Positions 1 through 11,802 are shown, counted from the first letter of the stretch. The stretch is DNA of 64,000 nt from Atherinomorus stipes (GCA_023101725.1 JALJCO010003910.1:62001-126000), one strand, 5' to 3'. Notes: a model not told the origin generated them from the letters alone. Numbers and translations are program-made.

Positions 1-860
1 CACAAAAAATAAGCAGTTTTATTTATGATTCTCAGCATATTGTGGACTACTTAAATAAAAAAACTCAAATTCAGCTGTTGACAGAGTTCTGCTGAATGAA
101 AGCACAGTCAGCTTTTGAAATATCCAAGCCTGTCGATGCTTATTGTTTAGTCGTTTTTTGTTTCTTTTTCATTGCTTTTCTATTTATACCAAATCACTTG
201 TAAAATAAAAGTTATGGTAATCCTCATGAGCTTGGAAGCCAATTAAATCCAGAAACGTATCCATTGTAAAACTGCAGGACTCGATTGGAGTAATTAGTAA
301 AATTTATTTTGTGCCATCTAAAATTAGAAATTATTCCAGCATTTCAAAGTGATTCTGATATTAACTTGATGAGAAAACTGTTTGCATGCCATGACGCTAC
401 AGAGAAAACAACTCTCCAACTAATCTTCTCCTGATAAGCTGCGCTGCACATAATCAAGAAACCCACTTGGTGACCTGTTCTCCTGCAGGTTCAGTTCTGT
501 TTACTCCATCACGGTTTAACAAACCAGACCACACACACACTCACACACATCCTAATGCTTCCTAACGAGATGCTGTCCGTCATTCTAGAAAGTATGTAGA
601 AACCGTTTGCTGGCGGCAGGAAAACTGGGGACAGAGCCATATCCAACACCGGTAAATAAGGATACACACATGTACTCATTAATGTGTGCATAGATACAAA
701 TACAAACAAGAAAACGAAAAGGATTACTGCAAGAAACCCTGTAAGGGACTCTCTTCTTAATCCCACCTGCCTTCAAAGATTTCTGACCTTTACCATTATT
801 ATAAATATTCCTAAAATAGTTGAATTTATTTACTTAGCTTGTCTTCCATTCAGTGTCTTG
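1..860. other. AT-rich DNA, no gene seen
   Basis: Ordinary AT-rich non-coding DNA. Only short ORFs on both strands, with no recognisable domain. A short CA-rich patch lies near 530-548. No repeat family is recognised. Confidence 0.5.
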
Positions 861-875
861 TATATATAAATATAC

Positions 876-928
<53 letters not shown>

Positions 929-931
929 TAT
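861..931. repeat. (TA)n microsatellite
   Basis: About 70 bp of nearly uninterrupted TA dinucleotides with a few ATAC/ATAA variants at the edges. Seen directly. Such runs are length-polymorphic and can extrude cruciforms. Confidence 0.95.
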
Positions 932-933
932 TG

Positions 934-975
934 TCAGTCAGTCAGTCATTTTCTGTACCGCTTATCCAATTCAGG
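934..975 (+). repeat. Fragment of a common fish dispersed repeat
   Basis: A short GTCA run is followed by the phrase TTTTCTGTACCGCTTATCC, which I recognise as the start of a repeat scattered in very many teleost genomes. The rest of that repeat is missing here. A related downstream piece (CCAGTTCATCACAGGGCC) appears near 46670. Family name not assigned. Confidence 0.5.
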
Positions 976-1413
976 ATCCAAAATTCATTTATTTATTTAT
1001 TTTCCTCTGGTATAAGCCACAAATGACTAAAGGTGGTGGGAAATACAGTTTATTTTTTTGGCCTGCTATGCCCACAACTACGTTAAAATCAGTGAAATCT
1101 GCATCAGGTCCAGTAGGATCACAAAAGTGCAGCCGTCTACCTCAGAGATGTGTCACACCCAAACGGCAGTCTTCGGTGGCCAACTATGAGTCTACCCAGA
1201 AGAAGTCATTTTTTATAGTTCTCCCTTGATCCACTAGGGGCTGCAAAACAGAGCAAATCCCCATAGTTTGTAGCAGAGTAGTACAACGGCGGTATTTAGT
1301 TGAAGCGTCTTACCTTTACCCCGCTGACTGGAAGGCTAATCTTTGTCAGCTCCTGTTAGTTTCAAGTTATCTTGTTATTAGTTATCCTTTTTGAAAAAGA
1401 GAGATAAAAAGGT

Positions 1414-1417
<4 letters not shown>
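976..1417. other. Non-coding, no gene seen
   Basis: No convincing gene. The sequence around 1217-1330 (near ACTAGGGGCTGCAAAACAGA) has the feel of an old transposon remnant, but no terminal repeats or target duplications could be found. Confidence 0.35.
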
Positions 1418-1450
<33 letters not shown>

Positions 1451-1690
1451 AAAAAGAAAAAAATAAAATCATTCAAGAGTTAAAATTTGTTTATATTTTT
1501 CGGTTCTTAAAAGTAAGGAGAAAAAAAAAAATTTTTTTAAGGAAAAATCCGAACAAAAAGAATAAAACTAACAGGAAACTAACAAGTTATCTAGAAAAAG
1601 AAAAAATAGTTGTTTTCTCTCAAGGGGGGAAAGAAAAAAAAGACAAAAAGAGAAAAAAAAAAAAATAAAATCAAAAAAAAAAGCGGGAGC
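1418..1690. repeat. Poly-A run and A-rich low-complexity patch
   Basis: A 29-base A run (1418-1446) is followed by about 240 bp made mostly of A with short G and T interruptions. Could be the A-tail of a decayed retroelement lying upstream, or simple low-complexity sequence. No body of a retroelement was recognised. Confidence 0.75.
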
Positions 1691-2985
1691 CACCCAGCAA
1701 CCCTGTATTGGAATAATAGATGCAGAGGTGGTGCAAAAAGCACTTAGAGCTGTCAGCTGCTGACAAAATCAGGCTGAAAATATAAAAGAGACCCCTGCAG
1801 AAATGCCTGCTGTTAAGGACAAGCGTTCATGAACTGGTAAATTCTAATAAATCACTGAGCTCATGACCATTTATCTATTTGTGTTTTCTGGAACAACTAA
1901 CAGCTGACAAGAAATGACAGATAAACACAGTTACCAAGGATTTTCTTCCGCTTCTCAGATTAGCCCTGACCTGTGGGAGCAGGTAACTACTGTAACTGCT
2001 CTTCTAGAGCATCTGTAAATATAGGATTTAATCAGAACAAGGTCCAAACAGACTCCTGATTTTCAGCATACCTGGAGCTCAAAGCAAGAGTCAAAAGCAG
2101 AGTAAGCAGTTTAATGTAAGCAGAGAAGATTTGGCAAGATTTGTTAAGGGTCCACGCAGACTCAGACTCACAAAAGCATTTTCCTTACAAATATGGCACC
2201 ATTTAAAAAGAAAATAGTTTTCCTCCCTTTTGTACCACGTTGTTATATAATAAACTTAAATATTGTTTGAGTTATTTTTAACTACAAAAAAAAAAAAAAA
2301 AAGTTTAAAGAAATGTTTTCAGCTTTCTTGGTTCTTTGAACATGAGTAAATCTGGTGATAGCGAAAGAGGGAAGTTGGAATTTGTTGTTTTTCTCTGCTT
2401 TTTGAGCGCTTAATGACTGACGGATGTCAACAAAATGGTTTTGAGTTTGAGGTCCCTTTTTTGAAGTTAGATCAGCTATCCCAAAAATTATGTTTCAGAA
2501 ACACCAGTCTCTATGACTTTGGTCTGTCTTTACTGTGAGGATTTGCTTTTTTGCTGCAAGTGTTTTGACTCATAATGACCAAAAAAGCACAGGGATGTCT
2601 TATAACATTAACACTGGCTGTACCCTGTTTATATGTCCTAGTTTTTCAAATGGAAGGTTGGTTACGTTCTTTATCACACCAAATGTGTAATTTGTTCAAA
2701 TGTGTAAGAAATCTCAGTGACAAGTAGAAAGATTCAAGAGCCCATTAATATTTATATCAGAATTTTTTACTGTGCTTTTTTTTCATAAAAACATATTTGA
2801 TGGATGTATTGATAATACACTTTCCTATTAGAGAGTTAAGTTAAATAAAATGTCAGACTGCTCCTCCACTGGACAAACAGATACGGATGCTTTTAGACCA
2901 GACCCAGCCCAGTCTGGTGTTTGCTCTCTGTGGTGAAGTGAGGGGCACTCAGAGGCTATTGACTTTATCAGCTCCACCTGTTCAA
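1691..2985. other. Non-coding, no gene seen
   Basis: AT-rich sequence without recognisable genes. A 17-base A run lies at about 2285-2301. The last 100 bp (from about 2890) become more GC-rich and may already belong to the 5' leader of the LINE that follows. Confidence 0.4.
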
Positions 2986-3247
2986 ATCACAGACCCTAAG
3001 GAGGGGTAGAAGGACTTGGATGCCGATTATCACCAGCGGGCCCTATTTTCGGGGCCCTCCCGGGTAAGCGTCGCCAACTGCTCACTGAACCACCTCACCG
3101 CTGTGGGCTCCATTTTGGAGCTCCTGCGTGTAAGTGCCTGCTGACTCCCTGCCAACTGTCATCTCCGTCCGTCTTGTCTCAACTGTACAGTGCACTGCTA
3201 GCTTCATACAGGCCCTCCTTTCTTTTCTATTCTCAGGTGCTATTAAA

Positions 3248-4479
3248 ATGACTCCACTTACCTCTCCAACTGGCTGCGTCACCTGCACCGTCCTTGCAGA
3301 GAAGATCTTCCAGCTGGAGCAGCGTATTTCCACACTATAAATGCTACGTGAAGCTGAGTTGCAAATGGACACCATCATTGTTCGTTCTACGCTGCTGATG
3401 CCCAGTTCGCCCAGTTCTGTTCGAGCCAGCCCTTCTTCTGGTGTCGGCACTGATTGGCCTTCTCTGCCTGGAGTTACTGCCGCTGGCAGAGTTGCTCCAG
3501 CCCTCGCTGATCCACCTTTCTTGCCAGTGAATCTACCTGGATCCAGCAGGGAGCAAAGCCCAAATCTCTTGCCACCTCCACTCCAAGAGATTCTCCACCG
3601 CAAATACGTGTCATGTCTTCTGCTACGAGAGCCAAACAGCTCCCTCTAGAACTCCATCACCCAGTCCATTTAAGCAACAGATTTGATGTCCTTGCCCAGG
3701 AGAATCCCTCTCCCAATAAATATGGATGTAAAATCCCACGGAAACTTTCCCCACAGTTCACCATTGTTCACAGACCCAGTCAGCTCCCCCTCAGCATCGC
3801 CTCTCCATCCCAAATTTTACACCAACTCCAGTCTGCCCTTCTGCTTCCCCCTCCAGCTGCCCCTATCCACCAGCACCCCCGCTGCCAAAAATGAACTGTC
3901 CTCCTCCACTGACACAGCCCCTGCCATCACAGACTAAGCGCTCTCCCTCTGTAACATCATCACACCCTCCGCCTCTCTTCCCCCTGACCACTCTATTAAT
4001 TGGGGATTCCATCATCAGAAACGTCCGTTTTTTCTATGCGATAACGCATTGCTTTCCTGGTGCAACAGTCTCTGTCATCCTCAGTAAACTCCCAGATATA
4101 CTCCGCTCACTCCCACCATCTGTCCAACAAATTATTATCCATGTTGGGTGTGTGGATGCTTTTCACAGACAGTCTGAAATCACTAAAGCAGAGTTCAATA
4201 AACTTCTCCATTACACTAAAACTACCGGCAAAACCATCTTCATCAGCGGTCCACTTTCTCCCCACAACCGTGGCTCCGGACTTTTCAGCAGAATTCTCTA
4301 CCTCCATACATGGTTCAAATCAGCCTGAATGACTCACTCTGTGAGCTTCATCGATAATTTCAACTTGTTCTGGGGTCGCAAATCACTTTTTTCTCAATGG
4401 TCTCCACCTCAATAAATGGGGGAGACACATTTTCCCATTCAACCTGCAGCACGCTGTCCGCTATCAACCACGTGATTGA
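3248..4479 (+). pseudogene. L2 ORF1 with SGNH-esterase-like domain (broken)
   Basis: ORF1 of the LINE. The likely start is the ATG at 3248, giving MTPLTSPTGCVTC and then a heptad-like segment (EKIFQLEQRISTL). An in-frame stop follows at 3338-3340. A Pro/Ser-rich linker runs to about 3640, where the frame shifts; HLSNRFDVLAQ is then read until about 3890, where the frame shifts again. The C-terminal domain has the serine block LLIGDSIIRNV and the block IIIHVG..DA, a stop at 4326-4328, then FIDNFNLFWG in the same frame, another shift near 4390, and the histidine block GLHLN. CR1/L2 ORF1 proteins are known to carry an esterase-type SGNH domain thought to help membrane association or the RNP. Two active-site blocks are altered: a usual T-N pair is C-V here, and the Asp of the D-x-x-H block reads Asn (4396-4398). 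Non-functional. Confidence 0.85.
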
Positions 4480-4689
4480 CTGTTTACATCCAGCTTCCAG
4501 CTGGCCTCGTCTTCTTCTTCTATAGTTCATTCAGTCAGCTGTCTCAATCAGTAGGTCCACTCCCATTCTCCCCATCATAACAACCAGAGCCTTCCCGCCA
4601 CTGCAACAGATATGCTAAACAAATCAAACGTTCTCTCAGTAACCTTTGCCCTCTACCCTGCGTCTCACTACCTGCTACACATCAGCATA

Positions 4690-7173
4690 TTTTTAAGTTT
4701 GCTCCTTTCAACTCATGCTCTCTTAACAATAAAGCTCTCCTCCTACATGATTTAATTATGGACAATAACCTGGGCTTCCTCTGCCTCACTGAAACCTGGC
4801 ATAACCATCAGGATTACTTTTTCCTCAACCAAGCTACCCCCTCTGGTTACAAATACTTAGACCGACCTCGCTGTTCTGGCCGAGGGGGAGGTGTTGCTTC
4901 AATATTCAAGGCCTTTATCAAACTCAATCTCATTTCCACTACCCCTTTTGACTCATTTGAACACATTGCTTTCAAACTCCTTTCCCCCACCCCCTCTGTC
5001 ATTGCTGTAATCTACCTTGCTGTAATCTACCGAACACCAAAGCCTAACCCATCATTCCTTTCTGACTTCACTGACCTGGTCACTCAACTCTCCGCCATCT
5101 CACCCTCTGAGATGCTCACCCGCAACTCTCCAGCTCCAACCTTCACATCTCAGACCACCTGGCCATAGTTTTTGACATCCACCTCCCCACTCCCATTGTA
5201 AAAGAAAAACGCATCATATCCTTCAGAAACATTAAATCCATCTCCCCACAGGACTTCTCAGCTCTACTCACCTCCACTATAGCCTCACCCCCCAGCAACA
5301 GATGACCCTGAATACCTCTTCATCCACTACAACAACTCTTTGTCCACCTGTCTTAACCAACTTGCTCCGATAAAAACCAAAACAGTTTCCTTTACCCATT
5401 CAACCCCCTGGTTCACCCCTGACCTCCACCATCTGAAATTGGAAAAACGTAAGCTCGAAAGACAATTCATCTACAAGCTTATAAGGACCACCTTCAACTG
5501 TATAAAACTGCCTTGAACCATGCCCGATCTACCTATTACTCCAACCTCATCCGCACTGGCTCCAATAACCAAAAGGCTCTCTTCTTCACCTTCAAGAAAC
5601 TCCTTAACCCCAGTGATAACACCTCCAACACATTCACCACAGGCAAGTGCAATTCCTTCCTCTCATTTTCCCAATCAAAAATTGATTCCATCTATAACTC
5701 TGTAAATGCCTCTCCTGCCTTCCATGCCTCCCCTGTCCCCCCCTCTCATTACTTCTCCCCTCTCTTATTTCTCATCCATCTCTCCAGAAGATCTAGTTAA
5801 AATCATTGCCTCCATGAACTCCTCCACCTGCATTCTTGATCCCATCCCTTCCCCCTTCTTAAGCATTGCCTCCCCACCATCTTTCCCCTAATCCTCAGAA
5901 TTGTGAATTCCTCCCTTGCTTTCTTCACTGTTCCTCTTTCTCTAAAACTGGCTGCCATCACCCCAATCCTCAAGAAACCTTGACTCAACCCTGATGATAT
6001 CTGTAACTTTCGGCTCATTTCCAACCTCCCCTTCATATCCAAAATCCTAGAAAGAACTGTTGCCTCCCAAATCAAAGCCCATCTCACCAACGACAACCTC
6101 TATGAAGTATTCCTGTCTGGATTCTGTTCTCACCACAGCACCGAAACAGCCCTCCTCAAAGTCACCAACGATCTCCTCCTCTCCTTTGATGCCAGACTTC
6201 TCTCCATTCTCATCCTCCTGGACCTCACTGCAGCCTTCGACACCATCAACCATATCATCCTGATCTCTCCGTTACAGTCTCTCTTCCACATCACCGACAG
6301 TGCCCTCTCCTGGTTGACCTCATATCTTACAGACAGAAAACAGTTTATCTTCATAAACAACTGCTCCTCCTCAATTGCCCCCCTGTCCCAAGGTGTCCCC
6401 CAGGGTTCGGTGTTTGGTCCTCTCCTCTTCATTCTCTATATCCTCCCCCTCGGTCAGATCATTCACCGGCACAGTCTCCAGTTTCACTGTTATGCTGATG
6501 ACATTCAACTCTACATATCCACTAAATCCGTCAACCCCCAGACCCAGACGACTCTTTCAAACTGTCTCACTGATATTAGTCTGTGGATGCAACATAACTT
6601 CCTCAAACTCAACTCCAGCAAATCTGATGTTCTTATTATTGGTCCTGATTCCCTCACCTCCTCAGTCAAAGATTTCCACCCCACACTAGGCGACTCCATT
6701 CTGTCACCTTCACCCCACTGCTGTAACCTTGGTATTATTTTTGACTCCTAACTCACCTTCACCCAACACGTTAAACATGTCACAAAAACAGCTTTCCATC
6801 ATCTCAAAAACATTGCTCGCCTCCGCCCCTCGCTCTCTTTCCCAGCAGCTTCTTCACTGGCTTCCTGTCAAATTCCACATAAAATCTAAAATCCTTCTTC
6901 TCACACACAAAGCTCTCCATAACCAAGCTCCCACCTACTTAAAGGACATGCTTCACCCCTACACCCCCTCCTGCTCCCTCCGCTCATCAAATACAAACCT
7001 CTGAATCGTCCCCAGGACCAAGAACCTGGGGTGACAGGGCCTTTTCAGTCGCCGCCCCCTGGAACTCCCTCCCACAGTTCATCCATGACTGCAACGACCC
7101 AGCCACTTTTAAGTCACACCTACAGACCTACCTGTTTGAATCTGCCTTTAGTACACCCACTCAAACCTCTTGA
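4690..7173 (+). pseudogene. L2 ORF2: endonuclease and reverse transcriptase (broken)
   Basis: ORF2 normally nicks target DNA and reverse-transcribes the element RNA in place. Visible: start of the APE-type endonuclease (LCLTETWH; catalytic Glu at 4791-4793), a glycine-rich stretch (CSGRGGGVA), the IYRTPKP strand, and the C-terminal SDHLAI motif (His at 5156-5158). The central segment expected between SAISPS and SNLHISDHL, which carries the GDFN/H residues, is absent and the frame changes there. The reverse transcriptase shows motif A (LDLTAAFDTINH, near 6218-6250), QGVPQGSVFGPLLF (near 6389-6430) and the catalytic YADD box (6491-6502). Stops lie within the RT (after KKP near 5982, after IIFDS at 6749-6751). 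Another deletion seems to join RPSLSF to LHWLPVKF. The tail FSVAAPWNSLPQF ends at a stop at 7171-7173. Not functional. Confidence 0.9.
5002..5031 (+). repeat. 15-bp in-frame tandem duplication inside ORF2
   Basis: The unit TTGCTGTAATCTACC occurs twice back to back (5002-5016 and 5017-5031). It doubles a five-codon beta-strand segment of the endonuclease, giving AVIYLAVIYRTPK where one IYRTPKP is expected. Probably replication slippage after insertion. Confidence 0.85.
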
Positions 7174-7330
7174 CTTCTTAACCGAACTTTTGTCTGTTTT
7201 TAACTAATATGCATGTTCCTATTTTGTTGTGATCTTATCTTATTTTAACTGTTTTTACCTGACTTGTACAGCTGCTTTGAGACCTTTTTAAAAGCGCTCT
7301 ATAAATAAAATGTATTATCATTATTATTAA

Positions 7331-8110
7331 ACAAGAGTACTAATATGACCCTTTAACAGAGGCACTAAAAACCCCATTTTTTTAATCACCTGATCACTTT
7401 TGAGATTTTCGTTTTTTCCCCTTCTTCAACATGTTTTCTTTCAGACTAGTGTAAAAAAAACCAAAACAACAACAACAAAAAAAAAACGTCCAAAATAAAC
7501 ATTTTAGGGGTTTATTTCATGAAACTTTGTCTGATGCACCCAAATCCCATCAAAACACAGCTAAAGTTGACGGTCTCTCAAAATGAGTTTTTTCTCTTAC
7601 TCTGGGTAAAAAAAATCTCAACTTCAGGAGCACTTACAGAAACCAAACTTTCAAGTTTTGCTTCTGACTTTATTTGTTAAGTTTTTACAAAAGGATTTTT
7701 TGACATCTCATTCATAGTCTGATTTATAGAACATTTCATCCCCAAAATATGCCAAAAAATTAGTTTCTAGTATAGGGTTAGGGTTCTAAATTGTGAAATG
7801 ATCTAAGATATCCAAAACCCCCTCTGTAAAAACTTTTGGCTTTAATATGTGAGCAAAATTCAAAAGGAACTTTGGACCTGGTTAAATTCTGTTTATTTTT
7901 TTCCCCCTAGAAATGTATGCAAATGAGTGCATTTTTGGCTATATAACACCTCATTTGCATATTTAAACATACAACTTCAGGAAACTTGCAATACAAAAAA
8001 TGATAGCCCTAATGTGAGGAATAAACCAGGAAAGTTTTATGGTGATACCAGTTAGTTAAATTTTTTACCCTATTTGTAGTGTCTCGCCTTAAGCCAAACA
8101 GTAGAAAACA
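7331..8110. other. A/T-rich unknown segment with an inverted octamer pair
   Basis: Begins right after the LINE tail. No ORF. Contains several homopolymer runs. The pair TATGCAAATGAG (7916-7927) and CTCATTTGCATA (7950-7961) forms a perfect 12-bp inverted repeat around a 22-bp loop, and each arm contains the POU-type octamer ATGCAAAT. The style suggests an old DNA transposon, but no ends were found. Confidence 0.4.
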
Positions 8111-9225
8111 GTAGGAAAGAGGTTTGGCTTTATTTGTGTAAAAAAGTTCACTCTTACTTCAGTCCCCAACACTAGGCAGTCTGAAAGGTAAGTCTGTGTA
8201 ATGGTAGGATTATCTCCATAAAAATACTAGTTATGTCCTGACAGCTCAGACAGAGGACAGGATTCATTCATCGAAAGGCTGCTTTAAATAGTTCCAATGC
8301 ATAAACTTGGATGTGACCTGTCAGAGGACCATCATTTACCATCCGGTGTTAATTAAAGTTCCTCTGCTGTGCCATGAGTGGAAATGTACACACAATCCTT
8401 CAAGAACGTTTCACTTCTGCCACTGTGTCACATGTCATGATATTTACTCCAGTAAAAAAAGATGTATCTGAAAAAGACTCAGCCTTCAGCAACAAACCTG
8501 CCTTCAGGTCAACTAATATTCCTGCAAAATCCTTAATTATATTCACTGACTTCACTCAGTGACAGCTGTGTAACATGCTTCAAATCTGCCCGAGCCTCAT
8601 TAACTGCAGTGTTTTGACAGGCATTTTAATATGTTATGTAACAGATGCAATACACCAGAGAGCTAAACAATGCATTAAAAGTTAAATTGTTGTGTTAGCA
8701 AAGGAGTCCAATTCAGCAGGGTTTACATCTATGGAAACCACATTATTTACATTGCTGAACCAAACGAGCCCCATGTCTCTACCATCACCTGACATACAGT
8801 AGTGGTGCTTTGAGAGGAACATGGAGGTTCTCTTTTATCTCTAACTTGTTTTCTAAAAGGAAAGTTTAAAGCAGAGTGATAAAAATCAAGTGACCAAGCT
8901 AACCAGAGAACGACAACCAGGGTAAAAAAAAGAGTTTCTTGCAAGATAAAAACACCAGTCTCTCAGGAAAAAAGCAGTCTTACAGACTCCACCACTTGAC
9001 AAAGCTGAATTTGGACATCTGTCTGTAAAATAATACATATGAACAAAGAGTCACCCATGCATGTGTCAGAAAACAGAAACTAGCACATGTTGAAACACAT
9101 ACTTTGAAGACCAGCTGCACACATTAGGAGTAAGGAATCAGTGTTGTCACCAGGAAGCTGCAGCACTAATGCTACGCTTTGGACATCGCACTCACAGCTG
9201 TTATGTTCATGTCTTTTATGGATGC
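8111..9225. other. Non-coding, no gene seen
   Basis: AT-rich sequence with only short random ORFs. At 8150-8192 a weak exon-like micro-segment (TACTTCAG ... GAAAGGTAAGTC) encloses only 25 bp and was not called. Confidence 0.4.
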
Positions 9226-10095
9226 ACAGTATAATCGGCCCTCTATCAGTATTGGCCTATATCGGCCTTAAAACTAAGTATCAGACATCGGCCACCCCAA
9301 TCAATATTTAACCGCTGTTTCTAGTCTAAAAAAAAAAAAAGCAACCTTTTTCTTCTTGTTCTTCTTTAAAAACTTCTTTTTTACAGACTTTAAAACTTCT
9401 AAAGACTAGGGGTGGGAAAAAATATCAAGCACTGAAATATTGCGATATTTTCATGTGCTGATATCATATTGACATTTAAAAACGCAGTGTCTTTTTTACA
9501 AATGAAATATTGCAATATTTCATCGTTCCGTTCCGAAATCTCGAGCAAATTCACAAACATTTTGCGATATTTTCATATGTTGATATCATATTGACATTTA
9601 AAAATGCAGTATCGATCTATTTTACTAACAAAATCTTGCAATATTTCATCTTTCTGTTATGAAATCTTGCGAGAATTCGCAAACATTTTGCGATATTTTC
9701 ATATGTTGATATCATATTGACATTTAAAAATGCAGTATTGATCTATTTTACTAACAAAATCACAATATTTCATTGTTCTGTTACAAAATCTTGTGAGAAT
9801 TCACAAAATATTGTGAGATTTTGTAACAGAACGATGAAATCTTATGAGATTTTGAGAGCAAAATAGATTAATACCGTGTTTTTAAATATCGATTTGATAT
9901 CGGCACATGAAAATATTGCGATATTTCAGTGTATCAATATTTTTTCCCACCCTTATTCATCAAAGTGTTGGAAACAGATAACAAAACTGCTATTCGCAAT
10001 GACTGCTTTTTTCATCTTTAATATCGGTATCGATATCGGTTATCGGCCACATGAGTTTTAAAATACCAGCATATCAGATATTGGCTAAAATTCCA
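9226..10095. mobile_element. Decayed ATCGGCC-type DNA transposon remnant (outer element)
   Basis: The two flanks of the inner element below share a vocabulary of ATCGGCC, TATCGGCC and ATATCGG motifs in inverted arrangement (9237-9298 and 10020-10055). This is typical of non-autonomous hAT-like elements common in fish. The outer ends are blurred and no 8-bp duplication was established, so boundaries are approximate. The inner element appears to have inserted into it. Confidence 0.45.
9407..9955. mobile_element. hAT-like palindromic MITE with tandemly expanded arm
   Basis: Terminal inverted repeats: TAGGGGTGGGAAAAAATAT on the left, and on the right the inverse complement reads TAAGGGTGGGAAAAAATAT. 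No transposase. The left arm contains three tandem copies of a unit of about 124 bp (starting near 9441, 9563 and 9689), each reading TGCGATATTTTCAT...GATATCATATTGACATTTAAA. The right arm contains one inverted copy. No convincing 8-bp target duplication was found, so class assignment rests on the terminal sequence style. Confidence 0.65.
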
Positions 10096-11802
10096 AACCC
10101 ATAAAGGACAAAAAGTCTCAGAAAATGATTAGTTTTTATTGCCTGAAAGTCAACCAGAGATTCTCCACCTTCCGCTAATGTATGTTGGGTTTCAGAGATG
10201 GCAGATAATGACCCAAACCACTGAGCAAAATGCACTGCTTTGTGTTCATAACCAGCTTAAATACTGTCACTGAGAATTATTATATAATTCATAATCACCG
10301 GGTTTTGTTTGCACTTATGTATTGAGGTGTGTGAACCCTCATCCCCTTGTGTAATTTGCGTATACCGCTATAGCAGTGTTAGACTGTAGACAGTTCTAAC
10401 AGCAACATTTTCATGCTACATATTCAATATTCAAAATAGAAGCTCCATAACTGCATCAGCTGAAGTACTGATGGATGAATAAGTGAAGAGGGAAAATAAT
10501 TACTTTAAAAAATGGTTGAGAGGAAAATGGATAAAAGGTTGTTAAGTGATTTTAACATATTCAAGAGAGAAAAAGAGAGAGAGAAAAAAACATCCAGATG
10601 ATTTCAAGACACCAGATGGAGTGTGGAGCACTGACGTCACAGCGGTAACACAAGACTCAAGAGGAAAGAGAGAGGAAAAGGAGGAGACCAAGTCTAACAA
10701 TAGCTGAACAACCTCGGGCCTGCACAATCGGTCAGCCCTGACTGCTATTTTTTGCTTTACTACTGTGTCAGCCATCTCTTGTCTGACATCTCTCCCTCCC
10801 TTCTCTCTTTTTATATCACTCTCATTTCCAAAAATGTTAGGACCAAGAGTGTGTCAACATGGCTCAGCCTCTCCTTCCCATATCCCGCTGGGAGGGATAT
10901 GTGGGGAACAGCATCAAAAGAACACAAAACCATAAAGTACCGCAATCATTATCTAAATCTGAGAACAAACACGAACACACTAAAAATCATGAATTATGTT
11001 CTTATTCCCACTTCCTTAAAGCTTTTTCATTGACATGGGCTAATCCTTAAGAGGTTCCACTTCTGCACTCTCCCAGGGGATGTGTTTTGAGGATGTATGA
11101 GACAGGAGTGGGATTTACATGGGCACAGGTGACAAAAAGCTGAATGATTTACTTTTTCTGCATGTGCTCGTGCATAAACTACTCACCACAGTCTCATCAG
11201 GAAATGGTGCTCCATGTCTTTATGAAGAAAAGGGCAGCAAAATTATTCAGTTCCAATCAATCTGTAGGAAGGAGACAAAAACATGAGAGAAACTCAAATT
11301 AGACAACACGAAAAACTTCCCATCTACACTGTGTCTCAGACTGTACCTGGCAGGAAGCAATCATCTCCGTTTCCCTCATACCTCTACAGTAACCCCCCCT
11401 CCTCCTGTTATGGGAAAAGCACCCCTCCCTGTAAGCTCTGACCTGTAAATGGGTCCCTGGCGGCGCCTGCAATGTGGTGGAAAATGTGCGGCTGTGCCTT
11501 CTGGTCCCAAAACAAGAAGCTCCCCTGACTGCCTGACTAATACTTCAGCTCTCCCTGTTTGAAGCGCATTGTGGCCTCAGAGCCCCAAACGGAGGGATGA
11601 TAGAAAGATATAGAGAGAGGAAAGAGAGGGAACAGGGGATAGAGTGAAATTAGCCATGGAGATAAAGGTCTGTGCGAACGACTGGAAGAAATAGAGGGAA
11701 GAGAGAAAGGAGGAGGAAAGAGATGACCAAAACAGCTTAAATGAGTGAGTGCTGTATCCAATTACCTCCTTAAGGTAGCAGAATGTGTGAAATGACTTCA
11801 GG
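10096..11802. other. Non-coding, no gene seen; GA-rich tract
   Basis: No recognisable gene. A GA-rich stretch lies at 10563-10590. GC content rises near 11390-11480. One pyrimidine-rich tract followed by an AG (about 10795-10840) precedes a short ORF, but no donor or known domain supports an exon. Confidence 0.4.
10632..10639. promoter_or_regulatory. Full palindromic CRE-type site (candidate)
   Basis: TGACGTCA, the consensus for CREB/ATF dimers, inside ACTGACGTCACAG. A single 8-bp match is weak evidence of function. No TSS or CpG island is visible beside it. Confidence 0.2.

Larger units (their letters stand above)
2990..7330 (+). mobile_element. Near full-length, inactivated L2-clade LINE
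   Basis: A 4.3-kb non-LTR retrotransposon of the L2 (CR1-like) group. In order: a GC-rich leader; an ORF1 with an N-terminal Cys/heptad segment, a Pro/Ser-rich linker and an SGNH-hydrolase-like domain; an ORF2 with an endonuclease and a reverse transcriptase; a conserved C-terminal tail; and a 3' end with GCGCTCTATAAATAAA followed by a degenerate ATT repeat, which is the L2-type terminus. Base composition differs from the flanks, being rich in C and T on this strand as usual for fish L2 elements. The copy is dead, with stops, frameshifts and internal deletions. The 5' boundary is estimated from the change of composition. No target duplication was found. Confidence 0.92.

Noticed and set aside
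8150..8192. Possible 25-bp micro-exon between TACTTCAG and GTAAGTC
   Set aside because: Too short to test by coding content, with no neighbouring exon. Likely chance.
10632..10639. Promoter at the TGACGTCA site
   Set aside because: No TATA box, CpG island or downstream first exon is visible. Kept only as a low-confidence motif.
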